DNA from: JACKNG01 sp040220855
Lineage (GTDB): Bacteria; Pseudomonadota; Gammaproteobacteria; Ga0077536
DNA: 64,000 nt
Assembly (NCBI GenBank): GCA_040220855.1
Contig: JAVJVZ010000083.1
Span: 1 to 64,000, forward strand
Reading direction: 5' to 3'
Part shown: in pieces, positions 46,853 to 55,419 of the stretch
Layout: every line of letters starts with the position of its first letter
Numbering within the stretch: position 1 is the first letter of the stretch
Program-made: the position numbers and the translations under genes
The notes under the pieces: generated by a model
What the model saw: only the letters and a program-made list of their open reading frames with translations
The model's database searches: none
What the model was told of the DNA's origin: nothing

Positions 46853-47269
46853 ATGAGTGACGACATCGCGCGCATCACCCCGCCCGAGGCGGCGCGCATC
46901 CTTGCCGAGGATGCACGCGCGCTGCTCATCGACGTGCGGTCGAAGGTCGAGTTCGACTATGTCGGCCACCCGGTCGGCGCCGTCAACGTGATATGGAAAG
47001 ACTACCCGGGTTGGCAGGAGAACCCGCGTTTCGTCGACGAAGTGCGCGCTACGCTCGCCGCCCACGGAGGCGACGACCCGGCACGGCCGGTGCTCGCGAT
47101 CTGCCGCAGCGGTGCGCGTTCGCTGGCCGCGGCCAAGGCCCTTGCGGCGGCCGGCTACCAGCGGCTCTACAATGTCGAGGAAGGCTTCGAAGGGGACAAG
47201 GACGCGGCAGGGCATCGGCGCAGCGTGAGCGGCTGGCTGGCGCATGGACTGCCGTGGGAGCAGACCTGA
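46853..47269 (+). CDS. Rhodanese-like sulfurtransferase domain protein
   Basis: Single-domain rhodanese of 138 residues. The active-site loop is CRSGAR with catalytic C84, following LLIDVRSKVEFDYVGHPVGAVN. Such proteins carry persulfide sulfur; the acceptor is unknown. No signal peptide, so cytoplasmic. Divergent from ppx by 200 bases and convergent with the DUF2007 gene. Confidence 0.9.
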   Translation: MSDDIARITPPEAARILAEDARALLIDVRSKVEFDYVGHPVGAVNVIWKDYPGWQENPRFVDEVRATLAAHGGDDPARPVLAICRSGARSLAAAKALAAAGYQRLYNVEEGFEGDKDAAGHRRSVSGWLAHGLPWEQT

Positions 47270-47296
47270 TCAGGAAAGCGGCCGCGTGGCGCTGTT

Positions 47297-47632
47297 TCAG
47301 CGATCGCCCGCTTCCGCTGCCGCGGTAGGGCGCTCGGCGCCGCAGCGCCAGCATTGGCCGAACGCACCGCCGAGCGTTTCTCCGCAATCCGGGCAGCGCC
47401 ACTCGCGGTCGGCCGCGGGCGCTGCCGCCGCTTCGTGGATGAGGCGCTCGGCGCGCGCGACGTCGCCATCCTCCAGCACCCAGATTTCCGGCCAGCACTC
47501 GTTGACCGGCAGCTCGCCGGCGGCGCCGCCGAGGTAGGCGTTGCGCAGCAGGCAGGGGATGCCAGCCGCCTCGAGCACGGAGGTCAGCCATCCGCAGTGG
47601 ACCGCGTCGGCCGAGCTGTACACGCGTTTCAT
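47297..47632 (-). CDS. DUF2007 protein with C-terminal zinc ribbon
   Basis: 111-residue cytoplasmic protein. The first 70 residues are the DUF2007 signal-transducing-like fold (MKRVYSSADAVHCGWLTSVL, with GIPCLLRNAYLGGAAGELP), and residues 79-98 hold two CxxC knuckles (CPDCGE and CWRCGA) that should bind zinc. DUF2007 resembles PII-like folds; function unknown. Convergent with the rhodanese gene; divergent from typA by 140 bases. Confidence 0.85.
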   Translation of the reverse strand: MKRVYSSADAVHCGWLTSVLEAAGIPCLLRNAYLGGAAGELPVNECWPEIWVLEDGDVARAERLIHEAAAAPAADREWRCPDCGETLGGAFGQCWRCGAERPTAAAEAGDR

Positions 47633-47772
47633 CGTGGCCTGTGAGGGTTTCCCTGGTGATCGCGCGCCGTGATCGCTACCCGGCGCCGTGCCGCGTATAC
47701 TATCGCGCGCCCATTTCCGCCGGACCCGTCGCGCCCGGCATCCACCGGCGGCACCGCCGCTCCGCAGGCCGT

Positions 47773-49608
47773 ATGTCTACCACCAATCTCCGCAACATCG
47801 CCATCGTCGCGCATGTCGACCATGGCAAGACCACCCTCGTCGACGAACTGCTCAAGCAGTCCGGCACCCTGGATGCGCGCAAGAGCCAGGGCTCCGAGCG
47901 CGTGATGGATTCCAATGCGCTCGAACGCGAGCGCGGCATCACCATCCTCGCCAAGAACACCGCGCTGACCTGGCGCGATTACCGCATCAACGTGGTCGAC
48001 ACGCCCGGGCACGCCGACTTCGGCGGCGAGGTCGAGCGCATCCTGTCGATGGTGGATTCGGTGCTGCTGCTGGTCGACGCCGTCGACGGGCCTATGCCGC
48101 AGACGCGCTTCGTCACCCAGAAGGCCTTCGCACGCGGACTGCGTCCGCTCGTCGTGATCAACAAGTGCGACCGCGATGGCGCACGCCCGCACTGGGTGCT
48201 CGACCAGACCTTCGAGCTGTTCGACCGCCTCGGCGCGACCGACGAGCAGCTCGATTTCCCGGTCATCTACGCCTCGGCCATCCAGGGCTGGGCGCGGCGC
48301 GAGCCGAACGGCCCGGAGAGCGACATGACGGTGCTGTTCGAGACCATCGTCGAGCATGTCGCGCCGCCCAGCATCGCGCCGGGTGAGGCGCTGCAGATGC
48401 AGGTCAGTGCACTCGATTACTCGAGCTACGTCGGCGCCATCGGCATCGGGCGCATCAACCGTGGCCGCATAGCCTCGAACCAGGCGCTCGTCATCGTCGA
48501 CGCGGACGGCCGCCAGCGGCGCGGTCGCGTGCTCGAGGTGCTCGGTTTCCAGGGCTTGAACCGCGAAGTGCGCGAGAGCGCCGAGGCCGGCGACATCATC
48601 GCCGTCACCGGCATCGACGACCTGCGCATCTCCGATACGCTGTGCGATCCGGCCGCGCCCGAGGCGCTGCCGCCGCTGACCGTCGACGAACCGACGGTGT
48701 CGATGACCTTCGAGGTCTCCGATTCGCCCTTCGCCGGTCGCGAGGGGCGCTTCGTCACCAGCCGGCAGATCCTCGAGCGTCTCGAGCGCGAGCTCGTGCA
48801 CAACGTCGCGCTGCGGGTCGAGCCGACCGCCGATCCCAAGGTGATGCTGGTGTCCGGGCGCGGCGAGCTGCACCTGTCGATCCTGATCGAGAACATGCGT
48901 CGCGAAGGCTACGCCTTCTGCGTCGGGCGTCCGCAGGTCATCGTCAAGCTCATCGACGGCGTCAAGTGCGAGCCCTTCGAGCAGCTCGTCGTCGACGTCC
49001 CCGAAGACTACCAGGGTGCCGTGATGGAGCGCCTCGGAACGCGTCGCGGACAGCTCAAGAACATGCAGAGCGACGGGCAGGGTCGCGTGCGCCTCGACTA
49101 CGAGATCCCGGCGCGCGGCCTGATCGGCTTCCGTACCGAGTTCCTCACCGCGACTTCCGGCACCGGCCTGATCTTTCACAGCTTCGACGAGTTCCGCCCG
49201 CTCGAGGCCGGCGCCATCGGCGCGCGCAAGAACGGCGTGCTGATCGCCAACGCGCCCGGCAAGGCGCTCGCCTTCGCGCTGTTCAACCTGCAGGAGCGCG
49301 GGCGCCTGTTCGTCAAACCGGGCGACGAGGTATTCGAGGGCATGATCGTCGGCATCCATGCGCGCGAGAACGACCTCACGGTCAATCCGATGAAAGCCAA
49401 GCAGTTGACCAACATCCGCGCCGCGGGCAGCGACGAGAACATCCTGCTCACGCCGCCGGTGCGCTTCGATCTGGAGCAGGCGCTGGAGTTCATCGACGAC
49501 GACGAGCTGGTCGAAGTGACACCCGAGGCGGTACGCCTGCGCAAGCGCGAGCTGAAGGAAGTCGATCGCAAGCGTACCCAGCGTGCGCAGGAGAAGGCGG
49601 AAGCCTGA
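47773..49608 (+). CDS. typA: TypA/BipA, ribosome-associated translational GTPase
   Basis: EF-G-like GTPase that assists ribosome assembly and stress translation. 611 residues from ATG 47773: G1 AHVDHGKTTL, G2 RERGITI, G3 DTPGHADFGGEVER, G4 NKCD, then beta-barrel domain II, EF-G III/V-like domains and the BipA C-terminal domain (ARKNGVLIANAPGKALAFAL). The frame is open upstream but the conserved start is this methionine. dtd follows after 22 bases. Confidence 0.96.
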   Translation: MSTTNLRNIAIVAHVDHGKTTLVDELLKQSGTLDARKSQGSERVMDSNALERERGITILAKNTALTWRDYRINVVDTPGHADFGGEVERILSMVDSVLLLVDAVDGPMPQTRFVTQKAFARGLRPLVVINKCDRDGARPHWVLDQTFELFDRLGATDEQLDFPVIYASAIQGWARREPNGPESDMTVLFETIVEHVAPPSIAPGEALQMQVSALDYSSYVGAIGIGRINRGRIASNQALVIVDADGRQRRGRVLEVLGFQGLNREVRESAEAGDIIAVTGIDDLRISDTLCDPAAPEALPPLTVDEPTVSMTFEVSDSPFAGREGRFVTSRQILERLERELVHNVALRVEPTADPKVMLVSGRGELHLSILIENMRREGYAFCVGRPQVIVKLIDGVKCEPFEQLVVDVPEDYQGAVMERLGTRRGQLKNMQSDGQGRVRLDYEIPARGLIGFRTEFLTATSGTGLIFHSFDEFRPLEAGAIGARKNGVLIANAPGKALAFALFNLQERGRLFVKPGDEVFEGMIVGIHARENDLTVNPMKAKQLTNIRAAGSDENILLTPPVRFDLEQALEFIDDDELVEVTPEAVRLRKRELKEVDRKRTQRAQEKAEA

Positions 49609-49630
49609 GTCTGTACGCGATGGACCGGCG

Positions 49631-50104
49631 ATGATCGGACTCATCCAGCGCGTCGACAAGGCGCACGTCGAGGTGTCCGGCGAGATTGTCGGCTCGATCC
49701 AGCGTGGCCTGATGGCGCTGATCGGCGTCGAGCGCGGCGACGGCGAACTCGAGGCGACGCGCCTGCTCGAGCGCCTGCTCGGCTACCGCGTGTTCCCCGA
49801 CGCCGACGGACGCATGAACCGCTCGCTTGGCGACATCGACGGCGGGCTCCTGCTGGTGCCGCAGTTCACGCTGGCGGCCGATACCCGCAAGGGTATGCGC
49901 CCGAGCTTCACCCCGGCCGCCACGCCGGAAGACGGCAAGCGCCTGTTCGCCTACCTGGTCGCCGCCGCGCGCAAGGCGCATCCGCGCGTCGGCAGCGGGC
50001 GCTTCGGTGCCCACATGAAGGTCACGCTGGTTAACGACGGACCGGTCACCTTCTGGCTCGAAGTACCGCCGGGCAAGCCGGCGACGGCCCCGCCAGTCGC
50101 CTGA
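49631..50104 (+). CDS. dtd: Dtd, D-aminoacyl-tRNA deacylase
   Basis: Removes D-amino acids from tRNA. 157 residues starting MIGLIQRVDKAHVEV with the SQF-equivalent VPQFTLAADTRKG and the cross-subunit Gly-cisPro motif NDGPVTF. The C-terminus has a short Pro/Ala extension. Likely co-transcribed with typA. Confidence 0.95.
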   Translation: MIGLIQRVDKAHVEVSGEIVGSIQRGLMALIGVERGDGELEATRLLERLLGYRVFPDADGRMNRSLGDIDGGLLLVPQFTLAADTRKGMRPSFTPAATPEDGKRLFAYLVAAARKAHPRVGSGRFGAHMKVTLVNDGPVTFWLEVPPGKPATAPPVA

Positions 50105-50187
50105 GCGCGCACCGTCGCGGCCGGCGCTTGCAGCCGGGAGACGGGCGACCTGCCGGCGGCAAGTGCTGGCGAGCCAGGCCGGTTCGC

Positions 50188-51072
50188 TCAGCCGGCGGCG
50201 AAATCGACGATGGCCTGGGCGGTGCGTCGGGCCCCGGCACCGAGCGTGATGGAGTAATGGTTGGTGCCGGCGAGTTCCTGCCACGCGAGGTGCGCAATGG
50301 CGGCGACCTTGGCCTCGACGGCGGCACGCGGCATCAGCGGCTCCGGCTGGTTGAGCAGGCCGCGCTCGGCGGTCAGCATCAGCATCGGCGTGGGCACGCG
50401 ATCAATCATCGTGACCATCTCGGATCGCATCGGGTCGAGTCCGTCGGCGCGCACCGCGGCTTCGCTGACGCGGCTTTTCAGGTGCGGCGCTTCGCCGACG
50501 AGGTCGTAGTCGAAATAGGCTTCGACGTGCGCGTTCCAGGCCGCGGGGTCGGCGAACGCGGGATGCTCGTGCCAGTAGGCCTGGTAAGCGGCGCGGTCGG
50601 GGAACTCGAGGCGCAGGCGGGCGAGCGCCGGGCCGAGGACTTTCTCGAGCAGCGCCTCCGGCGCGAGCCCGTCGGGTAACGGCAGGGCGACGCCGCCGTC
50701 GACCAGCACGATGCGCTCGAGGTACTCGGGTCGCGTGGCACCGAAGGTCACCCCGATGTAGGCGCCCATGGAATGCCCGGCGTAGAGCACCGGCCCGCCG
50801 CCGAGGTGATCGATCAGCGCGCACAGGTCATCGACGTGGCGGGCAAGGCCGAACGGGCCCGGCAGCGTACTGCTCTGTCCGCGACCGCGCAGGTCCGGCG
50901 CGAATACGTTGAAGCGTCCGGGCGGCAGCGCCGCGACGACCTCGCCCCACGCCATGTGCGAGGCCGAGATGCCGTGCACGAGCAGCAGCGTCGGGCCGTC
51001 TCCCGGCCAGTGGGCGACGGTGAGCGGGCCGCCGTCTACGGCGACTTCGACAAAACGCTTGGTGTTCTGCAT
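50188..51072 (-). CDS. Alpha/beta-hydrolase fold protein
   Basis: 294-residue cytoplasmic hydrolase. Oxyanion-hole motif LLVHGISAS, nucleophile elbow GHSMG with S101, and a late histidine in GTNHYSITLG. This arrangement suits an esterase, lactonase or C-C hydrolase; substrate is not recognisable. No signal peptide. Convergent with dtd; divergent from the flavodoxin gene. Confidence 0.85.
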   Translation of the reverse strand: MQNTKRFVEVAVDGGPLTVAHWPGDGPTLLLVHGISASHMAWGEVVAALPPGRFNVFAPDLRGRGQSSTLPGPFGLARHVDDLCALIDHLGGGPVLYAGHSMGAYIGVTFGATRPEYLERIVLVDGGVALPLPDGLAPEALLEKVLGPALARLRLEFPDRAAYQAYWHEHPAFADPAAWNAHVEAYFDYDLVGEAPHLKSRVSEAAVRADGLDPMRSEMVTMIDRVPTPMLMLTAERGLLNQPEPLMPRAAVEAKVAAIAHLAWQELAGTNHYSITLGAGARRTAQAIVDFAAG

Positions 51073-51206
51073 GATGGTGCGCTACTCGTTGTGTTGCCAG
51101 GTAGTCGCGCGTGCATCGCACGCCACAATGCGATCCGCGCGACGCGCAGTGTAACCGGGAGCGGCATGCGTCGCAGGGCGATGCGCGCTCCGGTTTCGAT
51201 CCGCCC

Positions 51207-51674
51207 ATGCCCAGTAAGCACCTGCTCATCGTCTACCACTCGAAGACCGGCGGCACGCGCAGGCTCGTCGAGGCCGCCGTCGAGGGGGCCCGCGATCCCG
51301 CCATCGAAGGCGTCGCATGCCGCGTGTGCGCGGCGCTGGAGGCGACGCCGGCCGACGTGCGCTGGGCCGATGCGCTGCTCATCGGCACGCCGGAGAACTT
51401 CGGTTACATGTCCGGCGCGCTGAAGCATTTCTTCGACAGCATCTACTACGAGTGTCTCGAGCACACCCAGGGCCTGCCCTACGCGCTGCTGATCAAGGCC
51501 GGCAACGATGGGCGCGGCGCGCTCGCCGCGATCGAACGTATCGTCACCGGGCTCGCCTGGCGACGGGTGGCGGAGCCGCTGGTGGTCCGTGGAGACATCG
51601 TCGCGGGCAACGTCGAGGCCAGCCGCGAACTCGGCATGACGCTCGCCGCCGGGCTCGAAGCGGGCCTGTTCTGA
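51207..51674 (+). CDS. Flavodoxin-like / NAD(P)H-dependent reductase fold protein
   Basis: 155 residues with the flavodoxin phosphate-binding loop LIVYHSKTGGTRRL and the FMN isoalloxazine-side segment IGTPENFGYMSGALKHFFD, as in small flavoproteins annotated as flavodoxin family or WrbA-like. It could deliver electrons to the adjacent Rieske oxygenase on the same strand, 129 bases downstream; that is inference from position only. Confidence 0.8.
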   Translation: MPSKHLLIVYHSKTGGTRRLVEAAVEGARDPAIEGVACRVCAALEATPADVRWADALLIGTPENFGYMSGALKHFFDSIYYECLEHTQGLPYALLIKAGNDGRGALAAIERIVTGLAWRRVAEPLVVRGDIVAGNVEASRELGMTLAAGLEAGLF

Positions 51675-51762
51675 ACGTGCCGGCGTGCGCAGTCCCACGC
51701 CGCCGGGCACCGGCCTGCACCATGCGGCGAGGCGCTTCACGGGTCGTCCCCGGTATTTGCTC

Positions 51763-51768
51763 TACAAT
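51763..51768 (+). promoter_or_regulatory. Candidate -10 box of the Rieske oxygenase gene
   Basis: TACAAT in the gap between the flavodoxin and Rieske genes, 36 bases before the ATG. If real, the two genes are at least partly independent. No good -35. Confidence 0.35.
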
Positions 51769-51803
51769 GCGCGTCGCAGCCCCGAAACCAGCGAGCCCGC
51801 AGC

Positions 51804-52892
51804 ATGTCGCTCGAGAACACCGCCCGCCTGCCGACCCGCGATGAGCGCGATCCTCCGCGTGACATCCGCAAGACCGCGATCGATCCGGATTTCTGGTACC
51901 CGGTAGCGCGCTCACGAGACATCAAGGTCGGCAAGACCCGCGCGGTCAGCTTTGCCGGCCAGCCGATCGTGCTCGTGCGCACGGCCACGGGTGAACTGTT
52001 CGCGCTCGAGGATCGCTGTGCGCACCGCCAGGTGCCGCTGAGTACCGGCGTGGTGTCGGGCTGCGCGATTCGCTGTGGTTACCACGGCTGGGAGTACGAC
52101 GCGTCCGGCAAGTGCGTCAGCGTGCCCTACCTCGATACCTGCCAGATGAAACCGAACAGTGTGCGCAGCTACCCGGTGCGCGAGGCCTACGGGCTCGTGT
52201 TCGTGTTTCCCGGTGAGGCGGCGCGCGCCGCCGGCGTCCCCTTCCCGGACGTGCCCTCCGCGAGCGACCCGGACTACAAGACGCGCTACCTCGATCGGCG
52301 CGTCGAATGCCACTACACCTTCATGCACGAGAACCTGATGGACATGAACCATCAGTTCCTGCATCGCCGCCTGATGGGCGGCATCAAGACCATCTTCCTC
52401 GGCACGCGCGCCGGCGACAACTGGTGTGAGGCCGACTACACATTCAAGCGCGCCACCGGCAAGCAGCCGCTCGGTGAGAAGTTCATGCTCGGCAAGCGCC
52501 CGGAGGCCGAGGTCGGCGAGCGCGATCTCATGACCATTCGCACCGAGTATCCCTACCAGACGCTCAAGTTCTGGACCGCCGGCAGCACCCACCCGGCACT
52601 CGACCTGTGGAACGTCTACATTCCCGTCGACCGTGCCCAGCGCATCAACCACACCTTCGGGCTGATGATGATCCGCCGGCCGTCGCCGGCTTTCCTGCTC
52701 GATGTGTTCTGGCCGGTCATCGTGTGGTTCACTAACGGCATCTTCGCCGAGGACCGCTGGATCTGCGAGCTCGAGCAGGCCGCCTTCGACGAGCATGGCG
52801 CCGATCGCAACCAGGAGATCTTTCCCGCCATCCGCGCCTTGCGCAAAGTCCTCACCGACAACGGCGTGCCGCTCGGCGAGGGCGCGCGCTGA
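51804..52892 (+). CDS. Rieske non-heme iron oxygenase, alpha-subunit type
   Basis: 362-residue oxygenase. Rieske 2Fe-2S ligands C72/H74 and C91/H94 in CAHRQVPLS and CGYHGWEYD; catalytic mononuclear iron site in ENLMDMNHQFLHR with N177, D180, H183 and H187. The spacing H-x3-H differs from the more common H-x4-H, so the alignment deserves checking. No beta subunit or dedicated ferredoxin reductase is nearby, apart from the flavodoxin-like gene upstream. Substrate unknown: aromatic, sterol and pigment oxygenases share this layout. Confidence 0.87.
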   Translation: MSLENTARLPTRDERDPPRDIRKTAIDPDFWYPVARSRDIKVGKTRAVSFAGQPIVLVRTATGELFALEDRCAHRQVPLSTGVVSGCAIRCGYHGWEYDASGKCVSVPYLDTCQMKPNSVRSYPVREAYGLVFVFPGEAARAAGVPFPDVPSASDPDYKTRYLDRRVECHYTFMHENLMDMNHQFLHRRLMGGIKTIFLGTRAGDNWCEADYTFKRATGKQPLGEKFMLGKRPEAEVGERDLMTIRTEYPYQTLKFWTAGSTHPALDLWNVYIPVDRAQRINHTFGLMMIRRPSPAFLLDVFWPVIVWFTNGIFAEDRWICELEQAAFDEHGADRNQEIFPAIRALRKVLTDNGVPLGEGAR

Positions 52893-52898
52893 AGCGGC

Positions 52899-53828
52899 TC
52901 AGGCGCTGCCCAGCCAGTCGCGCGGACGGATGAAATCGGTGTAGAGACGCGCTTCGGGCGAACCCGGCGACGGCGCCCAGGCATAGCGCCAGCGCACGTT
53001 CGGCGGCAGCGACATCAGGATCGACTCGGTACGACCACCGCTCTGCAGGCCGAAGATGGTGCCGCGGTCGTAGACCAGGTTGAATTCGACGTAACGGCCG
53101 CGCCGGTAGAGCTGGAAATCGCGTTCGCGTTCGCCGAAAGCGGTGTCGCGACGGCGTTCGACGATCGGCGCGTAGGCCTCGATGTAGGCGCTGCCGACGG
53201 CGCGGATGAAGTCGAAGCAGCGTGCGAACGGCCATTCGTTGAGATCGTCGAAGAACAGTCCGCCGATGCCGCGGTGCTCGTCACGATGCCTGAGGTAGAA
53301 GTACTCGTCGCACCACTGTTTGAAGCGTGGATAGACGTCGTCGCCGAAGGGCGTGCAGGCCTCGCGGGCGCGGCGGTGCCAGGCCACGGCATCTTCCTCG
53401 AAGCCGTAGTAGGGCGTGAGGTCGAAACCGCCGCCGAACCACCACACCGGCGCCTCGCCGTCCTTCTCGGCAACGAACAGGCGCACGTTGGCATGCGAAG
53501 TCGGGACATACGGATTGCCCGGATGCACCACCAGTGAAACGCCCATGGCGCGGAAGCGGCGGCCGGCGAGTTCCGGGCGTCGCGCGGTCGCGGCCGGTGG
53601 CAGGCTGGTGCCGGCGACCAGCGAGTAATTGACCCCGGCCTGCTCGAACACCGCGCCGTCGGCGAGCACGCGCGTGCGGCCACCGCCGCCCTCGGCGCGC
53701 GTCCAGGCATCCTCGTGGAAGCGTGCCGCGCCATCGAGCGCCTCGAGGCGCGCGCAGATGGTGTCCTGCAGGTCGCGCAGCCAGGTGGCCACGGTGTCGA
53801 TGTCGTGCTCGCTGAGCGCGTCGTTCAT
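52899..53828 (-). CDS. hemF: HemF, oxygen-dependent coproporphyrinogen III oxidase
   Basis: Uses O2 to make protoporphyrinogen IX in heme synthesis. 309 residues; the signature WWFGGGFDLTPYY and GRYVEFNLVYDRGTIFGL are complete. It implies growth with oxygen. Converges on the Rieske gene with six bases between; divergent from hisB by 171 bases. Confidence 0.96.
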   Translation of the reverse strand: MNDALSEHDIDTVATWLRDLQDTICARLEALDGAARFHEDAWTRAEGGGGRTRVLADGAVFEQAGVNYSLVAGTSLPPAATARRPELAGRRFRAMGVSLVVHPGNPYVPTSHANVRLFVAEKDGEAPVWWFGGGFDLTPYYGFEEDAVAWHRRAREACTPFGDDVYPRFKQWCDEYFYLRHRDEHRGIGGLFFDDLNEWPFARCFDFIRAVGSAYIEAYAPIVERRRDTAFGERERDFQLYRRGRYVEFNLVYDRGTIFGLQSGGRTESILMSLPPNVRWRYAWAPSPGSPEARLYTDFIRPRDWLGSA

Positions 53829-53999
53829 GCTTCTCTCCCGCCGGCTTCGAATCGGCGCGCACGGCGGCCGACCTGCGGAGTTTACACTGCCGTGGCGCGC
53901 CCCCGGGGAATGCGCCGCGGCTTATCAAAGCACGGGCGAGGTGCTAACTTACGCAGCCTTTCGGCGCCTCCCGGCAGCCGCACTCAGAGCCCGGCATCG

Positions 54000-54593
54000 A
54001 TGAGCACACGCAGCGCCCGCGTCGAGCGGAACACCAAGGAAACCCAGATCACCGTCGAACTCGGCCTCGACGGCAGCGGTCGTGCCGCTTTTGCGACCGG
54101 GCTGCCGTTCCTCGATCACATGCTCGACCAGGTCGCGCGTCATGGCCTCGTCGACCTCGACATCCGCGCCGCCGGCGATCTCGAGATCGATGCGCATCAC
54201 ACCGTCGAGGACATCGGCATCACGCTCGGCCAGGCGCTCGACCGCGCGCTCGGCGACAAGCGTGCAATCCGCCGCTATGGTCACGCGTACGTGCCGCTCG
54301 ACGAGGCGCTATCGCGCGTGGTGATCGATCTCTCGGGGCGCCCGGGGCTGATTTTCGAGGTCGATTTCCCGCGCGCGCGCATCGGTGATTTCGACGTCGA
54401 CCTGTTCGCCGAGTTCTTCCAGGGTTTCGTCAACCACGCGCGTTGCACGTTGCACGTCGACAACCTGCGCGGCAAGAACGCCCACCACATCATCGAAACG
54501 GTGTTCAAGGCCTTCGGGCGTGCGCTGCGCATGGCGGTCGAGCACGATCCGCGCATGGGCGATGCGCTGCCTTCGACCAAGGGTGCGCTGTAA
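54000..54593 (+). CDS. hisB: HisB, imidazoleglycerol-phosphate dehydratase
   Basis: Histidine biosynthesis step 6, monofunctional form of 197 residues without the HisN phosphatase domain found in E. coli. Metal-binding signatures FLDHMLDQVARHG, DAHHTVEDIGI and GKNAHHIIETVFKA are all present. The frame is open upstream but the conserved protein starts at this ATG. hisH follows by 21 bases. Confidence 0.95.
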   Translation: MSTRSARVERNTKETQITVELGLDGSGRAAFATGLPFLDHMLDQVARHGLVDLDIRAAGDLEIDAHHTVEDIGITLGQALDRALGDKRAIRRYGHAYVPLDEALSRVVIDLSGRPGLIFEVDFPRARIGDFDVDLFAEFFQGFVNHARCTLHVDNLRGKNAHHIIETVFKAFGRALRMAVEHDPRMGDALPSTKGAL

Positions 54594-54614
54594 CCGCTTC
54601 AGCACTTCCGGCCC

Positions 54615-55268
54615 GTGAGCACCATCGCCGTCATCGACTACGGGGGCAGCAACCTGCGCTCCGTCGCCAAGGCCGTCGAGTCGGTCGCCGGCGCGCGCGC
54701 GCGCGTCGTCGTCACCGACGCCGCCGCCACCATTCGCGCGGCCGGCCACGTGGTGTTCCCCGGGCAGGGCGCAATCGGTAACTGCATGGCCCGCCTCGGC
54801 GAGCATCACCTCGTCGAGGTTGTGCGAGAGGTCGTACGCACGCGCCCCTTCCTCGGCATCTGTCTCGGCCTGCAGTCACTGATGACGGCGAGCGACGAGG
54901 ATGGCGGTACGGCCTGCCTGGACGTGTTCCCCGGCAGCGTGCGGCGCTTTCCGGCCAATCCGCCGCCGGCGGTCGACGGCAGCCCGCAGAAGGTGCCGCA
55001 CATGGGCTGGAACGAGGTGCATTGGACACGTCCGCATCCGCTCACCGCGGGGATCGCGGACGGCACGCGTTTCTACTTCGTGCACAGCTACTACGTGGTG
55101 CCGGCCGAGCCTGCCCTGACCATCGGCGAGTGCAGCTACATCGGGACCTTCACTGCGGCGATCGCGCGCGGCAACGTCTTCGCGACCCAGTTCCACCCCG
55201 AGAAGAGTGCGGCCAGCGGCCTGCGCCTGCTGGCCAACTTCGTTGCCTGGGATGGCACCGAGCCTTAG
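54615..55268 (+). CDS. hisH: HisH, imidazole glycerol phosphate synthase glutaminase subunit
   Basis: Supplies ammonia to HisF. 217 residues; class I amidotransferase triad C83 in GICLGLQ, with H and E in FATQFHPEKS. GTG start. In most relatives hisA and hisF follow, but here the operon stops: the TAG stop codon is the first triplet of a 147-bp inverted-repeat element. hisA/hisF must lie elsewhere. Confidence 0.95.
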   Translation: MSTIAVIDYGGSNLRSVAKAVESVAGARARVVVTDAAATIRAAGHVVFPGQGAIGNCMARLGEHHLVEVVREVVRTRPFLGICLGLQSLMTASDEDGGTACLDVFPGSVRRFPANPPPAVDGSPQKVPHMGWNEVHWTRPHPLTAGIADGTRFYFVHSYYVVPAEPALTIGECSYIGTFTAAIARGNVFATQFHPEKSAASGLRLLANFVAWDGTEP

Positions 55269-55412
55269 CAGGCTGGTGAGAAGCGTCGCGAGGCGTGCGG
55301 GCTGCAAGGCGCATGCGAGCCGAGGACCGGCGTTCACGTGGCGCAATGAGGACCGCAGGCGAGTGCGCAACGCCGCAGACCGTGCCCGCAGTCGTTCTTC
55401 ACCAGCCTGTTA
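55266..55412. repeat. 147-bp intergenic element with terminal inverted repeats
   Basis: The ends are imperfect inverted repeats of 18 bases with an 11-bp perfect core, CAGGCTGGTGA at 55269-55279 and TCACCAGCCTG at 55399-55409; outermost bases are TAG/TTA. The interior is GC-rich with alternating GCG and GAGG/CCGC blocks. It fills the gap between the convergent hisH and glutaredoxin-CcdA genes, contributes the hisH stop, and ends eight bases from the other stop. From memory, similar short elements with ends like GCAGGCTGNTGAA are dispersed in gammaproteobacterial genomes; I cannot confirm that here. It could also act as a bidirectional terminator. Confidence 0.65.
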
Positions 55413-55419
55413 GTCCGCT

